Assembly: GCF_003626645.1 (NCBI RefSeq)
Contig: NZ_RBAM01000003.1
Coordinates: 434,001 to 498,000, forward strand
Source of the DNA: Streptomyces klenkii
Lineage (GTDB): Bacteria > Actinomycetota > Actinomycetes > Streptomycetales > Streptomycetaceae
DNA length: 64,000 bases
Direction: 5' to 3'
This document shows, piece after piece, positions 17,401 through 25,060 of this stretch. Numbering within the stretch: position 1 is the first letter of the stretch; each line of letters starts with the position of its first letter. Below the pieces are notes generated by a model. It was not told the origin of the DNA. It saw nothing but the letters and a program-made list of their open reading frames with translations, and ran no database searches. The translations under genes were made by a program, and so were the position numbers.

Positions 17401-18945
17401 GCGGCGGGCCCAGGTCTCCTGGAGGGCGTGGGCGAGGAACGGCAGGGCGATGGCCTCGCCGGGGCCGGCGTGCTCGTCCTTCAGCTCCCGCAGCAGGTGA
17501 CCGGCCAGGCCGTCCTCCAGGCTCAGCCCGGCGTACGCGGCGGGCCGTTCGACGGCCTCGCGCAGTTCGCCGTCGGTCATCGGCGGGACGGTGAACTGCC
17601 CGTCCTGCACGAGCCGGGAGAGCCTGGGGTCGCGCAGGCAGTGGCCGTAGTAGTCGGCGCGCAGGCCGAGGACGATGCGGGGGCCGGGGGCGCCCTCCGC
17701 GCCGGTGAGGGCCCGGATGAACAGCTCGCGCTCCTCCGCGTCCTCGCAGTGCGTGAAGATCTCTTCGAGCTGGTCGACGACGAGGACGCCCGGCGGGCGT
17801 CCGCCGTCCGCCGGGCCGCCGAACCGCCCGGCGCCCAGGTCCCGTTCGACCTCGCCGAACGGGCGGCCCGTGGCGTCGGCCCAGGCCTCGGTGAGCGTGT
17901 GGAAGGGGCGGGCGCCGGGCGCGGGCACGAGCAGCACGGGGCCCGGCCCCGTACCGTCCAGGGCGGCGCCGAGCCCGGCCCGCAGGAGCGAGGACTTGCC
18001 GACCCCGGAGGGGCCCACGAGGACGACGGGGCCGCCGGGTCCGGCAGCGGTCACGCGGTCGAGCAGGGCCCGGGTGAGCTTCTCGCGGCCGAAGAACAAG
18101 TGGCGCTGCTCGGCCTGGAAGGGGCGCATCCCGGGGTACGGGCACGGGCCGTCGGACTGCGGGGGCTCCGGGCCGGGCCCGGCCGCGGGCGCGTAGCGGG
18201 GGTTGCGGGCGAGGACGAGGTCGCCGATCCGGCCGACGCTGCCGGAGTGCGGACGGGCGGGCGCGCCCTGGAGGCGGCGGTCGAGGTGGCGGTAGAGGTC
18301 GGCGAGCGTGAACCACTTCGGGCCGCCCGCGTCGCCCTCGCGCAGCAGGCGCAGGAGTTCGCCGCTGAACAGCGTGTGCTCCTCGCCCTCGGGGGCGAAG
18401 GCCGCGGCGTAGTGCGTGGCGGAGGCCAGGAGGAAGCTGCCGTCGGGGCGGGCCGAGACGTACGGGTCGCGGCGCGGGCCCTGCCGGACGGCCTCCGCGA
18501 GCCCGGAGAAGCAGCAGTCCAGGACCACCACGGGGCGGGCGGCGGAGGAGCTCAGCAGGTTCCTGATCTCGGCGTACGGGACGGCGTGGGCGGTGCTGTG
18601 CGCCGACGTGCAGGCCGAGGTGGCGAGATACAGCTGCTCGGCCGGGCCGAGGAGTCCGTGGCCGACGAAGCAGAAGAGGACGACGCCGCCTTCCGCGCGG
18701 GCGGTGACGGCCTCCATGGCGGCCAGGACGTCCGACGGGCCGGCCGGGTCGGTGATCAGGGTGACGCGGTCGCCGCCGTCGTCCGCCATGCCGCACGCCG
18801 AGCGGAGCGCTTCGGCGAGGGCGGTGGCGGAGCGGGCGGCGCTCGGCAGGCCGGCGAGCCGGGCGCCGGCGGGGTGCCGGCCCGTACCGACCACGAGGGC
18901 GTGGCAGTCGGGGCCGGTCAGCTCTCTCACGGGCCCCTCGTCCAC
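14416..18945 (-). CDS. Caspase-like protease / nSTAND1 NTPase / transmembrane / WD40 conflict-system protein
   Basis: A 1509-residue multidomain protein. Residues ~12-250 form a caspase-like (peptidase C14) domain with His96 in FVGHG and Cys145 in VLDCCFSG. Residues ~268-690 are an nSTAND1 NTPase: CPYPGMRPF, Walker A GPSGVGKSS (311-319), Walker B VLVVDQLEE (387-395) and GLRADYYG. One transmembrane helix spans ~701-720. From ~790 to the end there are about 14 beta-propeller units, most ending in (L/V/I)WDxSDPxxPRR, enough for two seven-bladed propellers. The GTG lies 5 nt after the EACC1 stop. By analogy with described NTP-dependent conflict systems, the propellers sense, the NTPase switches and the protease executes. 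Trigger and substrate are unknown. Confidence 0.9.
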   Translation of the reverse strand: MDEGPVRELTGPDCHALVVGTGRHPAGARLAGLPSAARSATALAEALRSACGMADDGGDRVTLITDPAGPSDVLAAMEAVTARAEGGVVLFCFVGHGLLGPAEQLYLATSACTSAHSTAHAVPYAEIRNLLSSSAARPVVVLDCCFSGLAEAVRQGPRRDPYVSARPDGSFLLASATHYAAAFAPEGEEHTLFSGELLRLLREGDAGGPKWFTLADLYRHLDRRLQGAPARPHSGSVGRIGDLVLARNPRYAPAAGPGPEPPQSDGPCPYPGMRPFQAEQRHLFFGREKLTRALLDRVTAAGPGGPVVLVGPSGVGKSSLLRAGLGAALDGTGPGPVLLVPAPGARPFHTLTEAWADATGRPFGEVERDLGAGRFGGPADGGRPPGVLVVDQLEEIFTHCEDAEERELFIRALTGAEGAPGPRIVLGLRADYYGHCLRDPRLSRLVQDGQFTVPPMTDGELREAVERPAAYAGLSLEDGLAGHLLRELKDEHAGPGEAIALPFLAHALQETWARRHGDRLTFAGYQATGGIRASVGNTAEHIHDALDADGRRALRELLLRMVRLVDGDGKAVRRRVRTGELGSHAELLGRLADARLAVVDDGQAQLCHDSLLHGWPRLRDWINADLDGLLVRRRLDDAADAWAEAGRPSSGLYAGKHLAAARSLTAGDDGLGRQLPLRPVEQDFLAASGRAQRRRKTAQRAGLAIVVVLAVLASTLAVLARGAQHRAEDRESVLLSRQLAAKADALRERDPLTAFRLSLASYRLAKTPESRSSLYAAQMSRVPVDLKGTGEPVLHIAYSGDGKVLVTSQRGGRVQLWDVSRPTAPRKAAALDLGSTAAVAFHPRTRLLAAQTPGGFAVWDTTDPQSPRRLAARGAPGGAASSLAFSPDSRTVAAGLEKGRLLLWDLADPARPELRTDRTVAEQDVVSVAFNRDGRLLAVSSGTLGAADGSGGSGAVGLWDVRDPARPALKDTATTGTATRVAFHPRRDLLAGASRKSDLSGWTVEGGERLKSLAPAKTYPYWKFDDLPGLGFSKDGAILAGAADQSSGKAAPSALFLRSVGDKDSALFDTLAEGNPLPVSAPARTVAWDPGGAYLAAGGDEGTVRLWPQRPPAPAALGSLPYADMGTSPISPDGTLMITEERTRGSEEATSRVWDVSRWTAPRLKFTLPQDWEARNFLPATSLFLAHKWTRSTNEHVFRLWDMSGPGAPVQGGDITLTAPDVNVGFSPDGRLLALGRTFDHRIELWDVSKPRTPVRRSVFEGSTKDFTSSIWFLTDRVVETPEENGKVQLWDVSDPGRPRRAGAVTGMKPDGRIGFGNPGTRPLLLTEMPGRTWAIWDLSDPDRPRRGGSLPLGVNGYQTIGGDMLAAVDRNNTLQFWDVKDFRNPRKTRTMPLEPGENQADIDRGFGRGRALTGKKPYRIWDIGPGGDWRTPYFAALPEASRVVLFPDRRPLIAISTGKSGYEAGTLTFLLHPDTDRLYADLCRTSPASVPEEDWKNLFSDVAYQRSC

Positions 18946-18950
18946 GGAGG

Positions 18951-19361
18951 TCAGGACCCGTCCGCCGGGGGCAGTTCGCCTCGCTGGAGGGCCTCGGCCA
19001 GGCGCTGGGCCAGCTCGCCGCTGTCCCGGGCGCTCAGATCGCGCACCCTCTCGGAGGCGACGGTGACCTGCGTGCCGTCGGGCAGGGTGATCGTGACGGT
19101 CTGGTTGCCGCGGCGGTTCTGCAACCAGGCGACGACCGCGGCCGACAGCGCGACGGTCACCCCGCCGGGGGCGAGCACGAGGGTGAGGATCTCGGACGCC
19201 GCGCCCATGGTGCCGGGGGCGGGCTCGGGGGCGGGCTCCTGCCGGATGTGCGCCCGCAACTCCGGGTGGCGTTGCAGCCAGCGGCGGAGGTCGTTCACGC
19301 CTCCGCCGGGGCCGGGGCCCGGGCCGGTGCCCGGGCTGCTGACCGTCAGCGTTGCCTTCAC
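18951..19361 (-). CDS. EACC1-like effector-associated constant component
   Basis: A 136-residue protein from a GTG at 19361. After a Gly/Pro linker comes VNDLRRWLQRHPELRAHIRQ, then MGAASEILTLVLAPGGVTVALSAAVVAWLQNRR, a predicted membrane or hydrophobic helix segment, and a beta-rich TVTITLPDGTQVTV. It ends with a charged helix. This is the pattern of EACC1, the 'constant component' that accompanies caspase or other effectors in actinobacterial STAND-type conflict systems. It sits 5 nt before the caspase/NTPase gene on the same strand, so they form an operon. A longer N-terminus is possible but does not fit the family. Confidence 0.78.
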   Translation of the reverse strand: MKATLTVSSPGTGPGPGPGGGVNDLRRWLQRHPELRAHIRQEPAPEPAPGTMGAASEILTLVLAPGGVTVALSAAVVAWLQNRRGNQTVTITLPDGTQVTVASERVRDLSARDSGELAQRLAEALQRGELPPADGS

Positions 19362-19531
19362 TGTGCGCTCACTGCCCCTCTCACGCCTCACGTGACTGCC
19401 GAGGGCTGTGACGCTACACCGCAACGCCGTGCCGCAGAAAGGAAGTTCGGTCACGGTTGCCCATCACACACGGCGGCGCCCCCTGCCGGGGCCGGTGAAG
19501 GCAGGGGACGCCGGTCTGTGGGCGGCTCGGC

Positions 19532-21139
19532 TCAGCCCTGCGCGGGCCCGCGGCCGCGGCGGCGCGTGGCGAACACGGCCCCGCCACCGGCCAGCACGAG
19601 GGCGCCTGCGGCGCCGAGGAGGGGGCCGGTGGGGGTGCTGGCACCGGTGCTGGCGAGGGGGGTGGTATCACCGGTTCCGGTTCCACCACCGGTGGTTGCG
19701 GCTCCGCCGCCGGTGGTGGCGTTGGCGGTGTTGGTGGCGGTGGTGCCGCTACCGGTGCTGCCGGTGGTGCCGGTGCCGCTACCGGTGCCGGAGTCCGAGC
19801 CCGTGGGGGCCTGGTCCGTCGGAAGCTTCGCGTTCTTGTCGACGGCGACCCTGACCGTCACCGGGTCGAGGGCTTCACCCGTCTCGTAGTTCCTGAAGAC
19901 CTTCGCCCCCTCTGCTGTGAGCGTGGCCGGGGTGCCCCAGAGGGAGACAATGCCGTCCTTGGCCTTGAGCGCGTCCGCAGTGAGTTGCAGCTTGGCAAGT
20001 GGCATGCCCGTGGTGACGTTCGTCTTTCCGGTCTCCGGGTCCTTGGCGCTGACGTCCGCGCTGAGCGTGCCGTTCTTGCCGGACGTCTGCGCCGTCACCT
20101 TGAAGTTGCTGAACTTCAGGTCCATCTGCCCCTTGTGACCCGTGAAGCGCACCGAACCGGCGAACGTGGCGTTGAGGGTGCCCGCCGTGGCGTCGTACGA
20201 CCCCTTGCCCTGGACGAAACGGAAGTTGTCACCGGACTTCTGAGTGCCGTCCGAGACCTCGGTCCTGCCCTCGGTGGCCGGCTTGGCAAGGTATTCACGG
20301 AACTTCTTCTTCACGCCCCAGTCGAGGTTGCCGTCGACGATGGCCGTCCCGGTCTTGTTCTCCGTCTTCGAGCCCTCGCCCGTCTTCGTACCCTCGCCGG
20401 ACTTGGAACCCTCGCCGGACTTGGCACCTTCGTCCGTCTGCGTGCCCTCGTCCTTCTTCGAGGGCTCTTCGGCGGATTCCTTCACCGAGAGTGTGGCCGG
20501 GTCGAGATCCTCGCCCTCGTCGTAGTACGGATTTCCGTCGTAGGTGAAGACCTTCGCGCCCTCCGCCGTGAGCTTCGCCGGTATCTTCGCGTAGGTCTTC
20601 GCACCGTCCGCGCCGTCCACGGGCTTGACACCCGACAGGTCGAGCGCGGCGATCGGCACGTCGTCCTGCTTCTTCCCGTCGCCCGCAGTGACGTCCGCGG
20701 TGATGCTGCCCTTCTTGCCACCGCTCTTCGCGTCGGTGACGACCTTCAGGTCGGCGAGCGTGATGTCGAGGTCGAAGCCCGCACTGCCATGCCTGGGATG
20801 ACCGAGGAAGTGCACGCCGCCCTTGAAGGTGGCGGCTATGGACTGCGACGAGGGATCCTGTTTGCCCTCACCTCCGGTGAAGGTGAAGACGCCGTTCTTC
20901 TCCGCCTGCTTCGCGCCATCGGCGACCTTGATCTCGCCATGGGCGAGTGGCTTCATGAGGTACTTCCGGAAGGATTCCTTCACGCCCCACTCCAGCGTGC
21001 CCTCCTTGAGCACCGTCTTCGGGGCCTCGCCGGTCTTGCCGGGCGCATCCGCCGCGAACGCGGGCACGGCCAGCGCCGAAGCGCCCAGCACGGTCGCCGT
21101 GGCGAGCGCGGCAAGCGCCCGGCGGGAGGTGACGGTCAT
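19532..21139 (-). CDS. Cell-wall-anchored HtaA haem-binding protein, two HtaA domains and a LAXTG sorting signal
   Basis: A 535-residue surface protein. A signal peptide ends near ALAVPAFA-A. Two HtaA domains follow (~45-230 and ~268-440), each with an invariant-type Tyr (RKYLMKP, REYLAKP) and His (FLGH, FTGH) of the kind that bind haem in Corynebacterium HtaA. A linker of KSGEG/KTGEG repeats separates them. The C-terminus has a Ser/Gly/Thr-rich stalk, then LASTG, a hydrophobic helix and RRRGRG. LAXTG is the motif used by class E sortases, so covalent attachment to peptidoglycan is predicted. It probably takes haem from hosts or decaying matter and hands it to HmuT. Confidence 0.9.
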   Translation of the reverse strand: MTVTSRRALAALATATVLGASALAVPAFAADAPGKTGEAPKTVLKEGTLEWGVKESFRKYLMKPLAHGEIKVADGAKQAEKNGVFTFTGGEGKQDPSSQSIAATFKGGVHFLGHPRHGSAGFDLDITLADLKVVTDAKSGGKKGSITADVTAGDGKKQDDVPIAALDLSGVKPVDGADGAKTYAKIPAKLTAEGAKVFTYDGNPYYDEGEDLDPATLSVKESAEEPSKKDEGTQTDEGAKSGEGSKSGEGTKTGEGSKTENKTGTAIVDGNLDWGVKKKFREYLAKPATEGRTEVSDGTQKSGDNFRFVQGKGSYDATAGTLNATFAGSVRFTGHKGQMDLKFSNFKVTAQTSGKNGTLSADVSAKDPETGKTNVTTGMPLAKLQLTADALKAKDGIVSLWGTPATLTAEGAKVFRNYETGEALDPVTVRVAVDKNAKLPTDQAPTGSDSGTGSGTGTTGSTGSGTTATNTANATTGGGAATTGGGTGTGDTTPLASTGASTPTGPLLGAAGALVLAGGGAVFATRRRGRGPAQG

Positions 21140-21210
21140 CGTCGGTTGTCTCCTTAGCTAGAGCAAGAGAAGAAAGAGCGCGCCGCAGCCGGCGCGGAGC
21201 CGTAACGAGT

Positions 21211-22650
21211 TCAGCCGGCGGACCGGCGGCGGCGCAGGACGACGAGGGTGGCCGCGGCCACCACGACGACGCCCGCGCCACCCGCCGCTACCGGAAGCAC
21301 CGGGAAGGACGAGGTGGAAGAGGTATCGGTTGCACTTTTTGTGGCCACCTTACGGCCGGAATCCGCCTTTTGACCCGCCGTCGGGTCGCCCTCGGCCGGC
21401 GCCGGCGCCTTGCCCAGGTCCGGCAGCGGCGGAAGCTTCGCCTTCGCGTCCAGAGGGACGGCCAGAGAGACGGGGTCCATCTCCGCGCCCTCCTGGTACA
21501 TGCCGCCGAACGCCTTCGCACCGTCGGCGGTGAGCTTGGCCGGGGCCTCGGTGACGGCGGCGAGGCCGTCCTTCTCCTTCAGGCCGGACGCGTCGAAGGT
21601 GACGAGCGGAACGTTCCGGCGCGGCTCGGCGCCGCCGCTCGCGACATCCGCCGCCAGCGTCCCCTTGCCGTCCTCGGCCCTCACCTTGACCGCACTCAGG
21701 GCCAGGTCAAGATGGTTGCCGGTGAAGCGGACCGTGCCGGTGAACGCGGCGTCAAGGGTGTGCGCCGCCTCGTCGTACGCGCCCTTGCCCGCTGGGAAGC
21801 GGAAGAGCGCGCCGCCGTCCTGGGCGCCGTCGGCCAGCTTCCAGGAGCCCTGGGCGATGGATCCGGTGACGTATTCGCGGAAGGTGCGGCGCACGCCCCA
21901 GTCGACGGCCGCGCCGGTGAACTCGCCCTTGGGGGCGTCCTTTTTCCCGGGGCTGCCCGACGGGCTCGGCGGGGCCGACGACGCGCCCGCCTCGGCCAGC
22001 ACGTCCGCCGACAGCGCAACCGGGTCCAGCGCCGTACCGGCCGCGTAATAGCCCGCGAAGGCCTTCGCGCCGTCGGCCGTGAGCGTCGCGGGGACGTTGG
22101 CGAGGGAGACGGCCGACCCCGCGCCGCGCATGTTCACGCCCTTCAGGTCGAGCGCGGCCAGCGGCACTTGCGAGGCGCGGGTGACCTCGCCCGAGCCCTT
22201 CGCCTTGCTGACCATGTCGGCGTAGAGCGTGCCGCTCGCGCCCGTGATGCGGACGGCCGGGCGGCTGATGGTGAGGTCGAGTTCGTACGAGCCGTCGGGC
22301 TTCTTGTGGCCCGTGAAGTGCACGCCGCCCGAGAAGCCGGCCTCGAACGCTCCGCTGCCCGCGTCGTAGCTGCCCTTGGCGGAGTGGAAGCGGAACCGGC
22401 TGCCGCCGATCGTGGCGGCGCCGCCCTGGAGGTCCGAGCGCCCCTGGGCGATGGGGCCGGTGACGTAGCTCTGGAAGGAGGACTTGATGCCCCAGTCCAG
22501 CCGCCCGCCGGAGACCGTCCGTGCCGCACCGTCCGCGTGCGCGACCCCGCTCGGCACCGCCCCGGGCGCCCACCCCGCCAGCACCGCCGCCAGCACCGCC
22601 GCCAGCAGGGCGACGACGGGGGCGCGGGCAGGTCCGGACGACGGCAGCAT
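21211..22650 (-). CDS. HtaA-domain haem-binding membrane-anchored protein
   Basis: A 479-residue protein, start ATG 22650 after AAGGGGCC. It has a signal peptide (VVALLAAVLAAVLAGWAPGAV), two HtaA domains (GRLDWGIKSSFQSYVTGP... and AAVDWGVRRTFREYVTGS...), each with conserved Tyr and His (HFTGHKK; the second domain reads RFTGNHL, so the His is shifted by one residue). A C-terminal hydrophobic helix is followed by RRRRSAG. Unlike its neighbour it lacks an LPXTG/LAXTG motif and should be held by the membrane helix. It is transcribed away from hmuTUV from a region with a strong iron box. The two HtaA genes are 71 nt apart and probably one operon. Confidence 0.9.
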   Translation of the reverse strand: MLPSSGPARAPVVALLAAVLAAVLAGWAPGAVPSGVAHADGAARTVSGGRLDWGIKSSFQSYVTGPIAQGRSDLQGGAATIGGSRFRFHSAKGSYDAGSGAFEAGFSGGVHFTGHKKPDGSYELDLTISRPAVRITGASGTLYADMVSKAKGSGEVTRASQVPLAALDLKGVNMRGAGSAVSLANVPATLTADGAKAFAGYYAAGTALDPVALSADVLAEAGASSAPPSPSGSPGKKDAPKGEFTGAAVDWGVRRTFREYVTGSIAQGSWKLADGAQDGGALFRFPAGKGAYDEAAHTLDAAFTGTVRFTGNHLDLALSAVKVRAEDGKGTLAADVASGGAEPRRNVPLVTFDASGLKEKDGLAAVTEAPAKLTADGAKAFGGMYQEGAEMDPVSLAVPLDAKAKLPPLPDLGKAPAPAEGDPTAGQKADSGRKVATKSATDTSSTSSFPVLPVAAGGAGVVVVAAATLVVLRRRRSAG

Positions 22651-22697
22651 CGAGAGGCCCCTTTCGGGCGGGACAGCAGGCGCCACACCCTGGCGAC

Positions 22698-22716
22698 TTA
22701 GGTAAGGCTAACCTAA
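22698..22716. promoter_or_regulatory. Iron box shared by htaA and hmuTUV
   Basis: TTAGGTAAGGCTAACCTAA matches the 19-bp actinobacterial iron-box consensus at 18 of 19 positions. It lies between the divergent HtaA and hmuT genes and should let one DmdR/IdeR repressor control both. Confidence 0.92.
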
Positions 22717-22770
22717 GCTATGTCCCATCAGGTCGGAAACCCCCGGCCGGAGCGAAAGGCAGACGCAACC

Positions 22771-23826
22771 GTGCTTCAACGGCAGTCGGCGGGCGCCGCG
22801 ATACCTACCCCACCCCGCACCGGCATACGCGCCGCACTGCTCACTTGGCTCACTTTGCTCACCCTGGCCCTCACCGGCTGCGGCTCCTCGGGGAGTTCGA
22901 GCAGCTCAGGAGCGTCCACGGCAGCGACCAAGGCTCCGGCGGCCGACCGCATCGAGCCACTCGCCGGCGGCGCCCCCAAGGCGCAACTACCCGCCACCGT
23001 ACGGTCGGCGGACGGCCACGACGTCACCGTCCGCAGCACGGACCGGATCGTTCCGCTCACCGGTGCGCTGTCCGAGATCGTCTTCACCCTCGGCCTCGGC
23101 GACCGGGTCGTCGCCCGCGACGTCACCGCCACCTTCGAGCAGGCGGCCAAGTTGCCCGTGGTCACCCGCGCCCACGACGTCTCGGCCGAGAGCGTCCTCT
23201 CGCTCAAGCCCACGCTCGTGCTGGCCGAGACCACGACGGGGCCCGCGGAGGCCGTCGAGCAGATCCGCGCCGCCGGGGTCCCCCTCGTCGTCCTCGACCC
23301 GGCCCGCAAGCTCGCCGACGTCGGGCCCCGCATCACCAAGGTGGCCGCTTCCCTCGGCGTCCCCGCGGCCGGCGAGGAGCTCAACCGCCGTACGGAGCAG
23401 CGGCTGGACAAGGCCGCGGGGGCCGTCCCGCACGGCGGCGGCAAGAAGCCCCGCGTCGCCTTCCTCTACCTGCGCGGCACGGCCTCCGTCTACCTCCTCG
23501 GCGGGGCCGGCTCCGGCGCGGACTCGCTCATCGAGGCCGCGGGCGGGGTGGACGCGGGCAAGGAGTCCGGGCTGAAGAAGGACTTCACGCCGCTGACGAG
23601 CGAGGCCCTCGCCAAGGCCGCGCCGGACGTCATCCTCGTCATGAGCAAGGGCCTCGCCTCCGTCGGCGGCGTGGACGGCCTGGTGAAGATCCCCGGCGTC
23701 GGGCAGACGCCGGCCGGCCTGGACCGCCGCGTCGCCTCCGTGGACGACGGCGTCCTGCTGAACTTCGGCCCGCGCACGGACACGGTCCTCGCCTCCCTCG
23801 TCGAGCAGATCCACGGCGGGAAGTGA
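22771..23826 (+). CDS. hmuT: Haem ABC transporter substrate-binding lipoprotein
   Basis: A 351-residue lipoprotein from a GTG at 22771 (GAAAGG upstream). An ATG at 22720 is in frame but lies 3 nt from the iron box, too close for a normal leader, so I reject it. The lipobox is LTLALTGC, followed by a Ser-rich linker. The body is a cluster A-III (TroA/FecB-like) binding protein: RIVPLTGALSEIVFTLGLGDRVVARD, then LVLAETTTGP and a long connecting helix. It would receive haem from HtaA proteins and deliver it to HmuU. The next gene starts 1 nt after its stop. Confidence 0.9.
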   Translation: MLQRQSAGAAIPTPPRTGIRAALLTWLTLLTLALTGCGSSGSSSSSGASTAATKAPAADRIEPLAGGAPKAQLPATVRSADGHDVTVRSTDRIVPLTGALSEIVFTLGLGDRVVARDVTATFEQAAKLPVVTRAHDVSAESVLSLKPTLVLAETTTGPAEAVEQIRAAGVPLVVLDPARKLADVGPRITKVAASLGVPAAGEELNRRTEQRLDKAAGAVPHGGGKKPRVAFLYLRGTASVYLLGGAGSGADSLIEAAGGVDAGKESGLKKDFTPLTSEALAKAAPDVILVMSKGLASVGGVDGLVKIPGVGQTPAGLDRRVASVDDGVLLNFGPRTDTVLASLVEQIHGGK

Positions 23827-23827
23827 C

Positions 23828-24937
23828 GTGAGCCTCCTGAAGACCACGGGCCCCTCCCCCGTACCCGCCTCCGCCGAGCCCGGCGGCGAGCCGGCGCCGC
23901 CCGGCCGGCGGCGCCGCACCCCCGCCCTCCTCACCGCCGGCCTGGCCGCGGCGCTGCTGGTGGCGTGCCTGCTCTCCGCCGGGCTCGGTGCGTACGAGAT
24001 CCCGCTCGGCGACGTCCTCGGCTCGCTGCTGCACCGGGCGGGGCTCGGCGGGGCCGAGCTGGACCGGGTCCCCGAGAGCGTGCTGTGGAACGTACGGCTG
24101 CCGCGCGTCGCCCTGGCCCTGCTCGTGGGGGCGTCGCTCGGCTGCGCGGGCGCGCTGATGCAGGGCGTGTTCGGCAATCCGCTCGCCGAGCCCGGCGTCA
24201 TCGGCATCTCGATGGGCTCGGCGGTCGGCGCGGTCGCCGCGATCTCCCTGGGGCTGACCTTCCTCGGCAACTGGACCGTCACCGCCTGCGCGTTCGCCGC
24301 CGGGCTCGTGACCGTCCTGCTGGTGTACACGCTCTCGCGCGCGGGCGGCCGTACGGAAGTGGTCACGCTCATCCTCACCGGCATCGCGGTGAACGCGTTC
24401 GGCGGCGCGCTCGTCGGGCTCGGCATCTTCCTCGCCGACAACGCCCAGGTCACCCAGATCACGTTCTGGCAGCTCGGTTCGCTCGCGCAGGCGACCTGGC
24501 CGAAGGTGCTCGCCGTCCTGCCGTGCGCCCTCGTGGGGCTGGCCGTCGCGCCGCTGTACGGGCGGAAGCTGGACCTCCTCGCGCTCGGCGAGCGGCCCGC
24601 GCGCCACCTGGGCGTGGACGTGGAGCGGCTGCGGCTGGTGATGGTCCTGGTGGTGGCGCTGCTGACGGCCGCGGCGGTGGCCGTGGCGGGGGTCATCACG
24701 TTCGTGGGCCTGCTGGTGCCGCACCTGCTGCGGATGGCCGCGGGCCCCGGTCACCGGTTCCTGGTGCCGGGCAGTGCGCTGGGCGGGGCGCTGGTCCTCG
24801 TCGCGGCGGACCTCGCGGCCCGCACGGCCGCCCAGCCGACGGAGCTGCCGCTGGGCGTCCTGACGGCCCTCTTCGGCAGCCCGTTCTTCTTCTGGCTGCT
24901 GCGGAGGACGCGGCGGAAGCAGGGGGGATGGGCATGA
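23828..24937 (+). CDS. hmuU: Haem ABC transporter permease, FecCD family
   Basis: A 369-residue permease from a GTG one base after hmuT. A ~30-residue Pro-rich cytoplasmic start precedes ten hydrophobic helices. FecCD landmarks are seen: RLPRVALALLVGASLGCAGALMQG, NPLAEPGVIGIS, and the cytoplasmic coupling loop near LGVDVERLR with VGLLVPHLLRM. It forms a homodimer that carries haem across the membrane, driven by HmuV. The last residues (WLLRRTRRKQGGWA) are repeated in a duplicated segment just downstream. Confidence 0.93.
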   Translation: MSLLKTTGPSPVPASAEPGGEPAPPGRRRRTPALLTAGLAAALLVACLLSAGLGAYEIPLGDVLGSLLHRAGLGGAELDRVPESVLWNVRLPRVALALLVGASLGCAGALMQGVFGNPLAEPGVIGISMGSAVGAVAAISLGLTFLGNWTVTACAFAAGLVTVLLVYTLSRAGGRTEVVTLILTGIAVNAFGGALVGLGIFLADNAQVTQITFWQLGSLAQATWPKVLAVLPCALVGLAVAPLYGRKLDLLALGERPARHLGVDVERLRLVMVLVVALLTAAAVAVAGVITFVGLLVPHLLRMAAGPGHRFLVPGSALGGALVLVAADLAARTAAQPTELPLGVLTALFGSPFFFWLLRRTRRKQGGWA

Positions 24938-25060
24938 GCCGCATGGGTTTCGGCCGGGGGTCCGGCCCGCGGCGGAGCCGCAATCGGATGCAGCGTCCCC
25001 CGGGAAAGCACAGCTGGTTGCTGAGAAGGACCCGGCGGAAGCAGGGGGGATGGGCGTGAG
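24893..25060. repeat. 46-nt direct repeat flanking a small insertion between hmuU and hmuV
   Basis: Segments 24893-24938 and 25015-25060 are identical at 41 of 46 positions. Each encodes WLLRRTRRKQGGWA and each ends in a stop-start overlap (ATGA in the first, GTGA in the second). The offset is 122 nt, not a multiple of three. The material between includes CCGCGGCGGAGCCGCAATCGG, which looks like intergenic streptomycete repeat DNA (shown here in full only to 20 bases: CCGCGGCGGAGCCGCAATCG). Confidence 0.85.
24934..25059 (+). CDS. Possible 41-residue micro-ORF created by the duplication
   Basis: ATG at 24934 overlaps the hmuU stop, and its stop overlaps the hmuV GTG at 25056. The peptide is very basic (MSRMGFGRGSGPRRSRNRMQ at its start) and ends with the permease-like WLLRRTRRKQGGWA. 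It has a GGGGGG ribosome-binding site. It may be translated simply to keep hmuU-hmuV coupling, or not at all. I do not recognise any family. Confidence 0.4.
   Translation: MSRMGFGRGSGPRRSRNRMQRPPGKHSWLLRRTRRKQGGWA

Noticed and set aside
22720..22770. ATG at 22720 as start of hmuT
   Set aside because: It lies three bases from the iron box, leaving no room for a promoter and leader; the GTG at 22771 has a ribosome-binding site and gives a normal lipoprotein signal.
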